From contig NC_066584.1 in the NCBI RefSeq assembly GCF_024323335.1, positions 433,405,408 through 433,469,407 of the forward strand: a DNA stretch of 64,000 nt, read 5' to 3'. Numbering within the stretch: position 1 is the stretch's first letter; every line of letters begins with the position of its first letter. Positions 46,161 to 56,002 of this stretch are shown here, one piece after another. Under the pieces are notes generated by a model that worked only from the letters and a program-made list of their open reading frames with translations, was not told the DNA's origin and did not search any database. The position numbers and the translations under genes are program-made. The DNA is from Lathyrus oleraceus (Eukaryota; Streptophyta; Magnoliopsida; Fabales; Fabaceae).

Positions 46161-46697
46161 GGAAAATATCTGCTGAGAAAACGTCCTCACAGATGCCAAC
46201 CTGAAAAACAACAAAATGCCCCCAGGGGATACATGGACAAGATACGCTCAAGTGTCCTCAACATTCAAAATGATTTTCAAATGTTTTGTCATCCTGCAAG
46301 CCATTGTTTAGCCTTCATGTTCTTATATGCAATGCTTATCAAAAATTCGGACGTTTTTGCAAACAAAACAGTAAAAACAAAAACAAAAGAGCTATTTATC
46401 TGAATAACGACTTTTATTGATTGAAAATGTGCCTGAAGAGGCAAATACACTGGGAAGCAATTCCTAGAAAGAGGTAATTGCGCATAAAAGGAAAAATCTA
46501 TCCTAATGGCAACGTGAACACGGCATCCACTATTTCCCAATTCTGTTATAACTCACATATCATCAGTTTTCCTCCCAACTCCTTGCTTTCTGAGAAGAAT
46601 GACTGGACGGATCACATCTTTCGAGATGGCAGACGACAAAGCTCGATGAAGTACAGACAACTCAGACTGTAGTCTTCGCTTTAATCCCTCTTTTGGC

Positions 46698-46895
46698 TGG
46701 ATCGCCCTTTCGGGTTTTCAATCTACCGGGATGCCCATTTTTGCCTAAGTCGCCCTTGCGGGTTTTCGACTTACCGGGTGTACAAATTCTTTTCATTTTA
46801 TCCCTAATTTTTGCCCGAACCTTTTCTTTCTGTTTTTTAGTTCGCCGGGATGCCCTTTTTTTGCCTGGACTCTTTTTTCTTTTTGTCCAGCGGGT
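46698..46895 (-). repeat. Four hairpins with shared CCGGG tails after pol (element B)
   Basis: Read on the plus strand the arms are TGGAT/ATCTA (46698-46725, one G-T pair), AAGTC/GACTT (46747-46772), CGAAC/GTTCG (46816-46844) and CTGGAC/GTCCAG (46865-46890). Each right arm is followed by CCGGG or CGGG. Element A has the same four in the same order. Confidence 0.72.
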
Positions 46896-46899
46896 CAAT

Positions 46900-49800
46900 T
46901 TATGCGAAGTATTTTTTGACTACATCTGAGTTGACAGGAGACGGAAAATCTTCACCATCCATAGTTGTAAGCATCAAGGCTCCACCGGAGAATACCTTCT
47001 TCACAACATATGGACCTTCATAATTAGGGGTCCACTTGCCCCTGTTATCTGCACCGGGAGGGAGGATCCTCTTCAAAACTAGATCACCGATCTGATAGCT
47101 TCGAGGACGCACTTTCTGATCAAAGGCTCGCTTCATCCTTCGCTGATACAACTGTCCATGACATACAGCTGCTAGCCGTCTTTCTTCGATAAGGCTCAAC
47201 TCGTTAAACCTTGTTCGAATCCACTCGGCTTCGTCCAGCTTGACATCCAATAAAACTCTCAGAGAAGGAATCTCCACTTCAACAGGTAGGACAGCTTCCA
47301 TACCATACACAAGGGAATAAGGGGTTGCCCCGGTCGACGTACGTACTGAGGTACGGTACCCATGCAAAGCGAAAGGCAGCATCTCATGCCAATCCTTGTA
47401 CGTAACGACCATCTTCTGCACAATCTTCTTGATATTCTTGTTTGCCGCTTCTACAGCACCATTCATCTTTGGTCTGTAAGGAGAAGAATTGTGATGTTCA
47501 ATCTTGAAATCTTTACAAAGCTCTTTCATCATTTTGTTGTTGAGATTTGAGCCATTGTCAGTGATGATTCTCTCAGGAACTCCATAACGACATATGATTT
47601 CTTTCTTGATGAACCGGGTAACCACTTGTTTGGTAACGTTAGCATAGGAAGCTGCTTCCACCCATTTGGTGAAATAGTCAATCGCTACCAAAATGAAGCG
47701 ATGTCCATTCGAAGCAGTGGGCTCAATCTTCCCAATCATATCAATGCCCCACATGGCAAACGGCCAAGGCGAATTCATGACATTCAGAGGGCTTGGTGGT
47801 ACATGCACCTTATCGGCATAGATTTGACACTTATGGCACTTCCGAGCATACTTGAAACAATCGGATTCCATAGTCATCCAGTAATAACCCGCTCTCAACA
47901 ATTTCTTAGCCATTGCATGTCCGCCGGCATGAGTACCGAAGGAACCTTCATGAACTTCCTGCATTAACATGTCTGCCTCGGGTCTGTCCACGCATCTGAG
48001 CAAGACCATGTCAAAGTTTCTCTTATACAGCACATCATCCTGATTCAAATAGAAGCTTCCAGCTAGCCTTCTCAGGGTTTTCTTGTCATTCTTCGACGCA
48101 CCTTCAGGATACTCCTGAGTCTTGAGGAAGTTCTTGATGTCATAATACCACGGCTTCTCATCACCCACAACAGACTCGGCTGCAAACACATACGCAGGCC
48201 TCTCGAGTCGATTCACCGCAACATGTGGCACATGATTCCACCAATGAACTTTGATCATAGATGACAAGGTCGCCAAAGCATCGGCCATCTGATTCTCATC
48301 CCGGGGGACATGATACAACTTCACCTTCTTGAAGAACGTCAGTATTCTTCTGGTGTAATCTCTATACGGAATCAAATGCGGCTGATTCGTATTCCAATCT
48401 CCATTGACTTGATTGATCACTAGAGCGGAATCTCCATAAATGTCAAGCGTTTTGATCCTCAGATCAATGGCTTCTTCTATCCCCATGATACAAGCCTCAT
48501 ACTCAGCCTCATTGTTGGTGACGTCAAACGTCAATCTGGCAGAAAAAGGTATATGAGCACCTTTAGGATTGATCAAAACTGCCCCAACACCGTTACCATT
48601 CATATTCACAGCCCCATCAAACATCAGTGTCCATTTGTCATCCGGATCCGGTCCTTCCTCGACAAGAGGCTCTTCACAATCTTTCATTTTAAGATACATG
48701 ATGTCTTCATCAGGGAATTCAAACATCATAGGCTGATAATCTTCAATCGGTTGCTCGGCGAGGTAGTCTGACAGAATACTACCTTTGATGGCCTTTTGTG
48801 ACGTGTACTGAATATCATATTCTGTTAAGATCATCTGCCAACGGGCAACACGTCCGGTGAGAGCTGGTTTCTCAAAGATGTACTTCACTGGATCCATCTT
48901 AGAAATCAATAAGGTAGTATGGTTCAACATATACTGCCTCAGTCGGCGAGCAGCCCAGGCCAAAGCACAGCAAGTTTTCTCGAGCAGTGAATATCTTGTT
49001 TCACAGTCGGTAAACTTTTTGCTAAGGTAGTATATGGCATGCTCTTTTCGACCAGACTCGTCATGCTGTCCCAATACACACCCCATCGAGTTCTCAGTCA
49101 CTGACAGGTACATTATCAGAGGTCTCCCTGGAACTGGAGGTATAAGGATTGGAGGTTTCTGTAAATACTCTTTAATCTTGTCAAAAGCCTTCTGACAATC
49201 ATCATTCCACTTGATCGCCTGATTTTTTCTGAGCAGTTTGAAAATTGGTTCGCACGTGGCTGTTAGATGAGATATGAACCTTGCAATGTAGTTCAACCTC
49301 CCTAAAAACCCACGGACTTGTTTCTCCGTTTTCGGTTCAGGCATCTCTTGGATAGCTTTGACTTTCGCTGGATCAACCTCAATCCCTTTCTCACTGACAA
49401 TGAAGCCTAAAAGCTTCCCTGATCTCACCCCAAACGTACACTTGTTCGGATTCAACCTCAGCTTGAACTTTCTCAACCGATCAAACAGCTTCTGCAAATT
49501 AACCAAGTGCTCCTCTTCTGTCTGCGACTTCGCAATCATATCATCTACGTACACTTCAATTTCTTTGTGCATCATGTCATGAAAAAGAGTCGTCATTGCC
49601 CTCTGATAGGTAGCACCAGCATTCTTTAGCCCAAATGGCATCACCTTATAGCAGAACGTGCCCCAAGGTGTAATGAATGTCGTCTTTTCCATGTCTTCTG
49701 GCGCCATCTTGATCTGGTTATATCCGGAGAAACCATCCATGAAATAGAATACCGAGGATTGAGCCGTATTATCAACCAATACATCAATGTGAGGTAATGG

Positions 49801-50367
49801 GAAATCATCTTTCGGACTCGCTCTATTCAAATCCCGGTAATCGACACACATTCTGACTTTACCATCCTTCTTCGGCACAGGAACGATGTTGGCCACCCAT
49901 GGGGGATAACTTGTAACAGCCAAAAAACCCGCATCCCATTGCTTCTGAACCTCTTCCTTGATCTTAGTTGCCATGTCAGGACTCGTTCTACGAAGCTTCT
50001 GCTTGACCGAAGGACATCCTTCTCTGAGAGGTAATCGATGCACCACAATATCTGTATCTAACCCAGGCATATCTTGATATGACCAGGCGAATATCTCCAC
50101 ATATTCTCTCAGCATCTCAGTCAGCCTCCTCTTGACAGAGTCCTCTAAAGCAACCCCAATCTTGATTTCTCTTTTGGCGTCCTCAGTACCCAAATTAACA
50201 ACCTCCAACTCCTCCTGATGAGGTTGGATGACCCTTTCCTCCTGCTTCAGCAATCTGACCAATTCTGCAGGGAGTTCACAGTCTTCCTCACTCTCCTCTT
50301 CAGCTTGGTAGATGGGATTGTCGAAATCATACTGAGCCATAACAGAACTGTTCATAGTGAATGCCAT
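46900..50367 (-). CDS. Element B pol: reverse transcriptase, two RNase H domains, integrase (1155 aa)
   Basis: The frame is fully open. An acidic linker (DFDNPIYQAEEESEED) is followed by reverse transcriptase at about residues 100-340, with the palm motif MDGFSGYNQI near 210 and YVDDM at 273-277. The linked RNase H spans about 370-530. A second, archaeal-type RNase H follows at about 575-705, with FDG at 583-585, NEAEYEA near 620 and YGDSA near 645. Integrase spans about 800-1090: zinc residues H806 or H813, H817, C844 and C847, and the triad D876, D937, E973 with exact D,D35E spacing. No chromodomain follows. Expression probably needs the intron at 50378-50628 to be removed, so the ATG at 50367 may not be the real start; the exon would open at 50377. 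Confidence 0.95.
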   Translation of the reverse strand: MAFTMNSSVMAQYDFDNPIYQAEEESEEDCELPAELVRLLKQEERVIQPHQEELEVVNLGTEDAKREIKIGVALEDSVKRRLTEMLREYVEIFAWSYQDMPGLDTDIVVHRLPLREGCPSVKQKLRRTSPDMATKIKEEVQKQWDAGFLAVTSYPPWVANIVPVPKKDGKVRMCVDYRDLNRASPKDDFPLPHIDVLVDNTAQSSVFYFMDGFSGYNQIKMAPEDMEKTTFITPWGTFCYKVMPFGLKNAGATYQRAMTTLFHDMMHKEIEVYVDDMIAKSQTEEEHLVNLQKLFDRLRKFKLRLNPNKCTFGVRSGKLLGFIVSEKGIEVDPAKVKAIQEMPEPKTEKQVRGFLGRLNYIARFISHLTATCEPIFKLLRKNQAIKWNDDCQKAFDKIKEYLQKPPILIPPVPGRPLIMYLSVTENSMGCVLGQHDESGRKEHAIYYLSKKFTDCETRYSLLEKTCCALAWAARRLRQYMLNHTTLLISKMDPVKYIFEKPALTGRVARWQMILTEYDIQYTSQKAIKGSILSDYLAEQPIEDYQPMMFEFPDEDIMYLKMKDCEEPLVEEGPDPDDKWTLMFDGAVNMNGNGVGAVLINPKGAHIPFSARLTFDVTNNEAEYEACIMGIEEAIDLRIKTLDIYGDSALVINQVNGDWNTNQPHLIPYRDYTRRILTFFKKVKLYHVPRDENQMADALATLSSMIKVHWWNHVPHVAVNRLERPAYVFAAESVVGDEKPWYYDIKNFLKTQEYPEGASKNDKKTLRRLAGSFYLNQDDVLYKRNFDMVLLRCVDRPEADMLMQEVHEGSFGTHAGGHAMAKKLLRAGYYWMTMESDCFKYARKCHKCQIYADKVHVPPSPLNVMNSPWPFAMWGIDMIGKIEPTASNGHRFILVAIDYFTKWVEAASYANVTKQVVTRFIKKEIICRYGVPERIITDNGSNLNNKMMKELCKDFKIEHHNSSPYRPKMNGAVEAANKNIKKIVQKMVVTYKDWHEMLPFALHGYRTSVRTSTGATPYSLVYGMEAVLPVEVEIPSLRVLLDVKLDEAEWIRTRFNELSLIEERRLAAVCHGQLYQRRMKRAFDQKVRPRSYQIGDLVLKRILPPGADNRGKWTPNYEGPYVVKKVFSGGALMLTTMDGEDFPSPVNSDVVKKYFA

Positions 50368-50377
50368 AAGATCGCTT

Positions 50378-50628
50378 CTGCATGTTTAATGCTTTGTTTT
50401 AGAAAAAGAGTTCAATAAAGTCACAAAAAACAAAAACATTGCCATTTTTATTGTTTTGAAAAAAGATGAAAACAAAAAATAGAAAGACAGGGATCACAAA
50501 GTTTGATTTCAAAAAATGTCCTTCATTAATGATAATCATTAAAACATGATGAGGCCCTACAATGAATCACTACGCCTTGGGCAGATCGTAGGATTTTCAT
50601 GCAAAATGACAAAACAAAAGAAAATTAC
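50378..50628 (-). other. Predicted Ogre intron between protease and RT (element B, 251 nt)
   Basis: Intron start GTAATT at 50628 overlaps the gag-protease stop (50625-50627). The end, ATGCAG, lies at 50378. The sequence between is T-rich in element sense. The exon before ends with two bases of a codon and the exon after begins with its third base, so splicing would remove the stop and join both frames. Element A has the same sites and phase. An intron here is an established Ogre feature; these exact borders are my inference. Confidence 0.75.
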
Positions 50629-53615
50629 TCTGTCAGAAGAGTAACTTGAACCACTTCTTCAGCCGTCCAGTTGTTGATAGACCCCCCTGGTGCACACGGG
50701 CGAACCCAGTTGTCCAGATCACAATCACTGTCACAGTCTTCACTACCGGTTGCAGAGACGTCGCCATGATTCATCAGCCCAGCGCTGGTAAAGGTACTCG
50801 GACCCGCTTGACCATTCTGCTCTACTTGGAGAGGCTCATAACCAACGCCAAATTTGTCTTCTTTAACTGGCAAGTCCACCATCTTGCCCCAGCCTTCAGC
50901 TTTGCCAGAATCAACAACCTCCTTAGCCTGCTTGTAAGAAGTAATTGAAGCACCTGGCTTCCTCTGCTCAGCGTACGCCACTTTCTCAAGAGCCATAGTC
51001 TCAAACGCCTGGCATAAGGTTTCGTGGATCTCGCCATCCACCTCAACATATTTGAACGAGGATAGGTGACTCACCAGAATCTCTTCTTCACCGCACACAG
51101 TCACAATCTGACCGTTCCAGACATACTTGAGCTTTTGATGGAGAGTCGACGAGACTGCCCCTGCTGCATGAATCCATGGACGCCCCAATAAACAACTATA
51201 GGCGGGCTGGATGTCCATAACATAGAAGATGACATCGAATACCTCAGGACCTATCTTCACAGGCAAGGTAACTTCCCCACACACAGAACGTTTGGATCCG
51301 TCGAAAGCACGAACGATCAGGTCACTGGGAGTAAGCACAAACCCTTCCACATCAATCTTCTTCAGAATCTGCTTAGGCAGCACATTCAGCGACGACCCGG
51401 TGTCTACCAATACGTGAGACAACACTGCCCCCTTGCACTTCATGGTGATGTGCAAGGCTTTGTTATGGTTCCGCCCTTCAGGCGGTAAGTCCAGGTTGGT
51501 GAATCCTACACCATGCCTGGTGCTCACATTGGCCATCACACCCTCCAGTTGATTGACAGAAATCTCCTGAGGCACGTAATCCAGATTCAACATCTTCAGC
51601 AAAGCATTACGGTGTGCCTCAGAGCACAACAACAGTGAAAGTATAGAAATCTTGGACGGAGTTTGGTTCAACTGATCTACAATCTTGTAGTCACTCTTCT
51701 TGATTATCTTCATAAACTCCTCCACGTCCTTCTCAAATGACCCCTCGGGCGCTTCCTTCTGGACAGGTTCTTCCTCAACCACAGCTTGCTTACCCTTTGC
51801 TTTGGCGAGAGCCTCAGCATTATTGTCCCTCAAAGGTTGCGGTGCGAACAGACGACCGCTTCTGGTAAAACCTCCTGGACCTCCTACATTATCCACAACC
51901 GGACCAACAGTTGCAGGAACTCTATTCGGTAAACCAATTGTCACTGGAGTTTGATTCACTGGTCTCGTCTGACTTTCAGCCCTTCTGTAACTGCGGTGAG
52001 CATTATCATACTTCCACGGCACGGCTCTACTATTCTCAACAGCCCTTCTTCCAGATGCGGCGATAGTAGTTGGAGCACTGATGGTTACAGGCACGGAAAT
52101 GGTAACTGGGGTACCATTCGTTGCAGGTGCACTAACGACCCTTTGTCCACGTTCTTCAGACGGTTTAAAGTAAATGGTGATAGTTGACACTGTCCCACGA
52201 TCTTTTACGGCCCTACTGAATTGCAAACAACCCTCATCCATCATACCCTGGATACCGGCCCTTAACTGGTCGCAACCATTCTCAGATTCTGCACAGCCCA
52301 AACAATCCTCATCACAGCCCGAGTAGACACCCCCATTCAGCAGACGGCCCTTCACAACTAGCAGAGAAGTCTGAACATCATCAACATTAACAACCAGATC
52401 TTCAGCTTCTTTCCCCTCAATATTGTTCACTCTATGCCCACCATGCTGAGGCATAGGGTTGTTTACGACGTTAGGCACTGGAGCGAAGTTGATCGCCTTG
52501 GCATCGATCAAATCTTGGACCTTGTGCTGGAGAGCCCGACACTTCTCAGTATGATGCCCTGGTGCCCCAGAGTGAAAGTCACAACGGACGTTGGCATCGT
52601 ACCCAGGAGGTAATACTGTAGGCGGAGCCATTGTACGCAACTCAACCATCCCCAACCTGAGTAGTTCGGGCAGCAGTTCGGCGTACGACATGGGTAGCGA
52701 ATCAAAACGTCGATCAGGCATCCTTTGTCTGGGCTGATACGGACGTTGCTGTTGTTGTTGTTGTTGTTGTTGCGGTTGTTGAACTCTTTGTTGTTGTTGT
52801 TGACGAGGTTGAGGTGCCGGAATGGTTACTGCAGCAGCTTGACGGTATTCAATTCTGTTCTGATCTCTGCGGTGTTGAACAGCATTAGTTTCACCCTCTC
52901 TTCGACGAGGTGCCCCAGCAAACGGCTTCTTAGAAGAAGAGGAACCAGCATCTTGGATCTTCCCAGTTTTAATCAAGCTCTCAGTCCTCTCTCCACAAAT
53001 GACAACATCAGAAAAACTACCGAATGGGCAGCTCCCCATCCGGTCCATAAATACACCTTGAAGAGTACCGATAAACATATCTGTCAACTCCCTCTCCAGC
53101 ATAGGGGGTTGAACTCTAGCAGCCAATTCACGCCACCTCTGGGCGTACTCCTTGAAGCTTTCGTTGGATTTCTGACACAGGCTCTGCAGCTGAGTCCGGC
53201 TCGGTGCCATGTCCATGTTGTGTTTGTATTGCCTCAAAAAGGCCTCACCCAGATCCCTCCAACAGCGGATAGAATCTCTCTTTAATTCCATGTACCAGTC
53301 CAAAGAAGCCCCAGATAGACTATCTTGGAAAAAATACATCCACATCTTTTCATCATCGGTATACGCAGAGATTTTTCGATAATAAGCCTGCACATGGGTG
53401 CGAGGGCAAGAAGTACCGTTGTATTTATCGAAGGACGGTGCTTTGAACTTGTAAGGGATTCTCAAACCTTCCACCAACCCCATATTGGTAACATCAAAAC
53501 CGAGAGAATTCTGACATTCCATAGCTCTAATTTTCTCAGCAAGGGCATCAACTTTACGATCCCTCTCATTAACCCTTCCCAGAACGTCTTCGTCTTCACT
53601 GAGCAGAGAAAACAT
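50625..53615 (-). CDS. Element B gag-protease, main part (996 aa)
   Basis: The frame continues from the N-terminal gag piece across one TAA. It opens with the capsid region (residues about 10-190: ALAEKIRAMECQNS, YFFQDSLSGASLDWYMEL, YAQRWRELAARVQPP). A polyglutamine tract follows near 270-295. A knuckle of the unusual form CX2HX5HX4C (CDFHSGAPGHHTEKC) lies near 340. The aspartic protease is near 690-850 with VDTGSSLNVLP at about 737 and LLGRPWIHAAGAV. The tail is acidic and ends at the predicted splice donor. Gag forms the particle, and the protease would process it. The ATG at 53615 is simply the first after the stop. Confidence 0.93.
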   Translation of the reverse strand: MFSLLSEDEDVLGRVNERDRKVDALAEKIRAMECQNSLGFDVTNMGLVEGLRIPYKFKAPSFDKYNGTSCPRTHVQAYYRKISAYTDDEKMWMYFFQDSLSGASLDWYMELKRDSIRCWRDLGEAFLRQYKHNMDMAPSRTQLQSLCQKSNESFKEYAQRWRELAARVQPPMLERELTDMFIGTLQGVFMDRMGSCPFGSFSDVVICGERTESLIKTGKIQDAGSSSSKKPFAGAPRRREGETNAVQHRRDQNRIEYRQAAAVTIPAPQPRQQQQQRVQQPQQQQQQQQQRPYQPRQRMPDRRFDSLPMSYAELLPELLRLGMVELRTMAPPTVLPPGYDANVRCDFHSGAPGHHTEKCRALQHKVQDLIDAKAINFAPVPNVVNNPMPQHGGHRVNNIEGKEAEDLVVNVDDVQTSLLVVKGRLLNGGVYSGCDEDCLGCAESENGCDQLRAGIQGMMDEGCLQFSRAVKDRGTVSTITIYFKPSEERGQRVVSAPATNGTPVTISVPVTISAPTTIAASGRRAVENSRAVPWKYDNAHRSYRRAESQTRPVNQTPVTIGLPNRVPATVGPVVDNVGGPGGFTRSGRLFAPQPLRDNNAEALAKAKGKQAVVEEEPVQKEAPEGSFEKDVEEFMKIIKKSDYKIVDQLNQTPSKISILSLLLCSEAHRNALLKMLNLDYVPQEISVNQLEGVMANVSTRHGVGFTNLDLPPEGRNHNKALHITMKCKGAVLSHVLVDTGSSLNVLPKQILKKIDVEGFVLTPSDLIVRAFDGSKRSVCGEVTLPVKIGPEVFDVIFYVMDIQPAYSCLLGRPWIHAAGAVSSTLHQKLKYVWNGQIVTVCGEEEILVSHLSSFKYVEVDGEIHETLCQAFETMALEKVAYAEQRKPGASITSYKQAKEVVDSGKAEGWGKMVDLPVKEDKFGVGYEPLQVEQNGQAGPSTFTSAGLMNHGDVSATGSEDCDSDCDLDNWVRPCAPGGSINNWTAEEVVQVTLLTE

Positions 53616-53621
53616 ATCCTC

Positions 53622-53951
53622 TTATCTGTCAACAATCGGAGCAGGATTATGGGCCGGGGCACGGACTGCTCTGGCATTAGCGGCATCTGGAACAATAGGT
53701 TGACCGTTGATTCGAATACCCCCCAACTCATCACCTACAGCATAGTTGTTGATGGGTACAGCAGCAGCAACATTATTATCATTGACTGGGCCTCCCTCTG
53801 GCGGAGCATGGTTGACCGGTGGAATTGCAGCCTCTTGTCTCTGAACCATGGCTCGAAGCTCTTCTTGACCTTGTGCAACCCCTTGCATCATATTCATAAA
53901 CTGGGCCATGTTAGCCTTCATCTCAGCCAACTCCGCTTGAACTTGATCCAT
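53622..53951 (-). CDS. Element B gag, N-terminal piece (109 aa, ends at a TAA)
   Basis: The ATG at 53951 matches the start region of gag in C (MDQLEQ...) and A. The piece begins with a heptad-like segment (VQAELAEMKANMAQFMNMMQG) and a proline- and alanine-rich part. A TAA at 53622-53624 ends it, only two codons before the ATG of the main gag frame and in the same frame. Upstream, the conserved HRYSTR segment is also cut off by an in-frame TAG. Confidence 0.85.
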   Translation of the reverse strand: MDQVQAELAEMKANMAQFMNMMQGVAQGQEELRAMVQRQEAAIPPVNHAPPEGGPVNDNNVAAAVPINNYAVGDELGGIRINGQPIVPDAANARAVRAPAHNPAPIVDR

Positions 53952-54361
53952 ACCTCTCTATTGATTCAGTCTGGTTGAGTAGCGGTGCGGACGTTGATCA
54001 GCTATCCTGCCTGAACAGGAACCAAGAGTGAGAAGTCACGACCAAGAACACCTGTTATGCAAAATGATATGAGTATGGTGCTAATGATGCGTATGATGCG
54101 CATGATATGTTCATTCCTCAGGCATTCAAAGAGCCTGAGTCACCCTCAAAAGATGGCAACCTGCAGCAAGAACAACGTCGAAGCACAGAAACAACATACA
54201 CAAGAGTGATGAGTACAAGGTGAAACCAACAACCTCATCTAAATGAGTAACAGGATCATACAACAAAGTCGACAAAGAAAATCCAAACAATCGGAGTACA
54301 ACAACGAATCCCATCCAACAAGCCTGGAGGTGATTCTCAACATACATATCAAAGATACAAG
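53952..54361 (-). other. Spacer between ORF1 and gag (element B)
   Basis: No gene is visible. GCATAACAG|GT at 54052/54051 corresponds to the sites in A and C. The rest is unremarkable. Confidence 0.55.
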
Positions 54362-56002
54362 CTAAGACAAACGGCCTCCCGGAATGAGAGTCTTCAAGTA
54401 CTGACACTGGTCTATCAACAGGTCACATTCTGAACATTCTGGCAAAAGAGTGATCTTCTCCTTCAGTTGTCGTCTAAGCTCTACCACTTCTCCTCCAAGG
54501 TGGTTCTCTGATGCCTGTCTCAAGTCTACTTCCTTCTTCAACTGGACGTCTTTATCTCTGAGCTGCTTCTCCAAGTCTCCGATCTTCTTCTGATAGCTGG
54601 CCTCAGCTCTCTGCAGCCTCAAGCACTCCCGGTGTTCTGCATCTAACATGCTCTCCACCTCCTCGTAGGATCTCTTCTTGCTTCTTAGTCTGCTAGCATC
54701 TTCTTCTCGCACTCCTCTGAGTAGATGAGCCAAGTTCAAACTATCAGCTTTGGCTTTGTACAACTCCATCTGGGTATCTTGCTCCTTCTCTCTCAAACGA
54801 CGATTCTCCATCAAGGCTTGCTTGTAGTGCTCCGCAGGCACACTCTCTGCAAGGATCAAAGGTGGTTGCTCCTGCAACGGCTCCATCCTGTCGTAGGGTA
54901 ACAACAAAGTTTCTACTCTCTCCTTGACCCAATCAGTGTAATCAGGCATAGCAACGGCAAACTTCTTCCCTAAGACAGATCCATCCTTCACACCAATAGA
55001 CTTCCAAGCTCTCCCTATCTGCTCCAATCTAGCCGGGTCACTCTGCTTCTCAAAATACACACTTTCAGCTACCTCAGCCTCAAGTGGTCTTCCCTTCATC
55101 ACAAACCCCAACTGGCGAAGAGAAAGAACCGGGTTGTAATTGATGCAACCCCTAGTCCCTACGAGTGGCACATTACGGAATCCTCCACAGCTCATAATGA
55201 CGTTACGCACATCCATCCGGTAAGATTGCCACCTGATATCATAGGAAGTAAGAGACATAACCCTCTGAGTCCACTTATGCGTGCTCTGAGCATCCACAAA
55301 AGGTCCACTGACTGGCAGGAGAGACAAGAACCATCTGAGCAAAAGCGGGAGACAACACCTGATAGCCCCACCCTTACCATGCCTACTGTGAATAGCATAG
55401 TAAGTGTCAGCTAATAGAGTAGGAACTGGATTTCCTCCAATGAAAATACTGACTGCAGCATAGTCAACAAAATTGGGCATACTCGGAAACAGGACGATCC
55501 CATAGATCATGACGGCCAACTGAGCATGAAAGGCTTCCCAACTTCCCTTCTCTGCTTCTTCTCTAGCTACCCTCAACAGAAACTTCAAAGGCAATCCTAC
55601 AACATCCCCACTGGACTTCCAACTATCACTGACTTCCTTGATACCCAAATGGAGAGCTCTGGCAACAACTCTGAAATCAACCTCCTTGGGCACATCCAAG
55701 AAAGGAACCTGATACCGGACCGGGACACTCAGCAGAATGGAGTACTCCTCAAGAGTAGGCGCCAACTGATAATCTTGAAAGGTGAAACAATGAAGCTCTG
55801 GGTCGTAGAACTGTAGAAGAGTCTGCAACGGCACCGGATCGACTACCATCTTCAACAGTGTCAGAACACCTCCATACTGGTCAACAAACCCCTTCTGGTT
55901 ACCACTGGTCATAAGGTTGCTCAACTCAATCAGAGACGTCAAAGGTTCACGGTGAAAGCTGTAGGAACAAGTCTTCCGCTTCAACTCTGGGACTGTTGCC
56001 AT
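54362..56002 (-). CDS. Element B ORF1 protein (546 aa, function unknown)
   Basis: The frame is open. I chose the ATG at 56002 (MATVPELKRK): the 49 codons before it are a lysine-rich low-complexity run with no counterpart in C. The globular part, about residues 20-350, includes LLQFYDPELHCFTFQDYQL, APTLEEYSILLSVPVRYQVPF, NPVPTLLADTYYAIHSRHGKG and FRNVPLVGTRGCINYNPVLSLRQLGF, shared with A and C. The C-terminal 150 residues are a long coiled coil (E, K, R, Q, L rich) that probably drives self-association. No catalytic motif is seen. It resembles the family I recall as DUF7745; role unknown. It is longer than the 482-residue copy in C mainly in the coiled coil. Confidence 0.88.
   Translation of the reverse strand: MATVPELKRKTCSYSFHREPLTSLIELSNLMTSGNQKGFVDQYGGVLTLLKMVVDPVPLQTLLQFYDPELHCFTFQDYQLAPTLEEYSILLSVPVRYQVPFLDVPKEVDFRVVARALHLGIKEVSDSWKSSGDVVGLPLKFLLRVAREEAEKGSWEAFHAQLAVMIYGIVLFPSMPNFVDYAAVSIFIGGNPVPTLLADTYYAIHSRHGKGGAIRCCLPLLLRWFLSLLPVSGPFVDAQSTHKWTQRVMSLTSYDIRWQSYRMDVRNVIMSCGGFRNVPLVGTRGCINYNPVLSLRQLGFVMKGRPLEAEVAESVYFEKQSDPARLEQIGRAWKSIGVKDGSVLGKKFAVAMPDYTDWVKERVETLLLPYDRMEPLQEQPPLILAESVPAEHYKQALMENRRLREKEQDTQMELYKAKADSLNLAHLLRGVREEDASRLRSKKRSYEEVESMLDAEHRECLRLQRAEASYQKKIGDLEKQLRDKDVQLKKEVDLRQASENHLGGEVVELRRQLKEKITLLPECSECDLLIDQCQYLKTLIPGGRLS

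Larger units (their letters stand above)
44366..46899 (-). other. Element B 3' UTR with polypurine tract, non-coding
   Basis: It begins next to the 3' LTR with the polypurine tract AGGGGCAGC (44366-44374, minus strand). It then holds a large hairpin array (44499-45489), a cluster of PBS-complementary motifs (about 45558-46160), and four hairpins next to pol (46698-46895). No frame in it has coding character; the long plus- and minus-strand frames at 45065-45578 are translations of the array. Confidence 0.85.
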
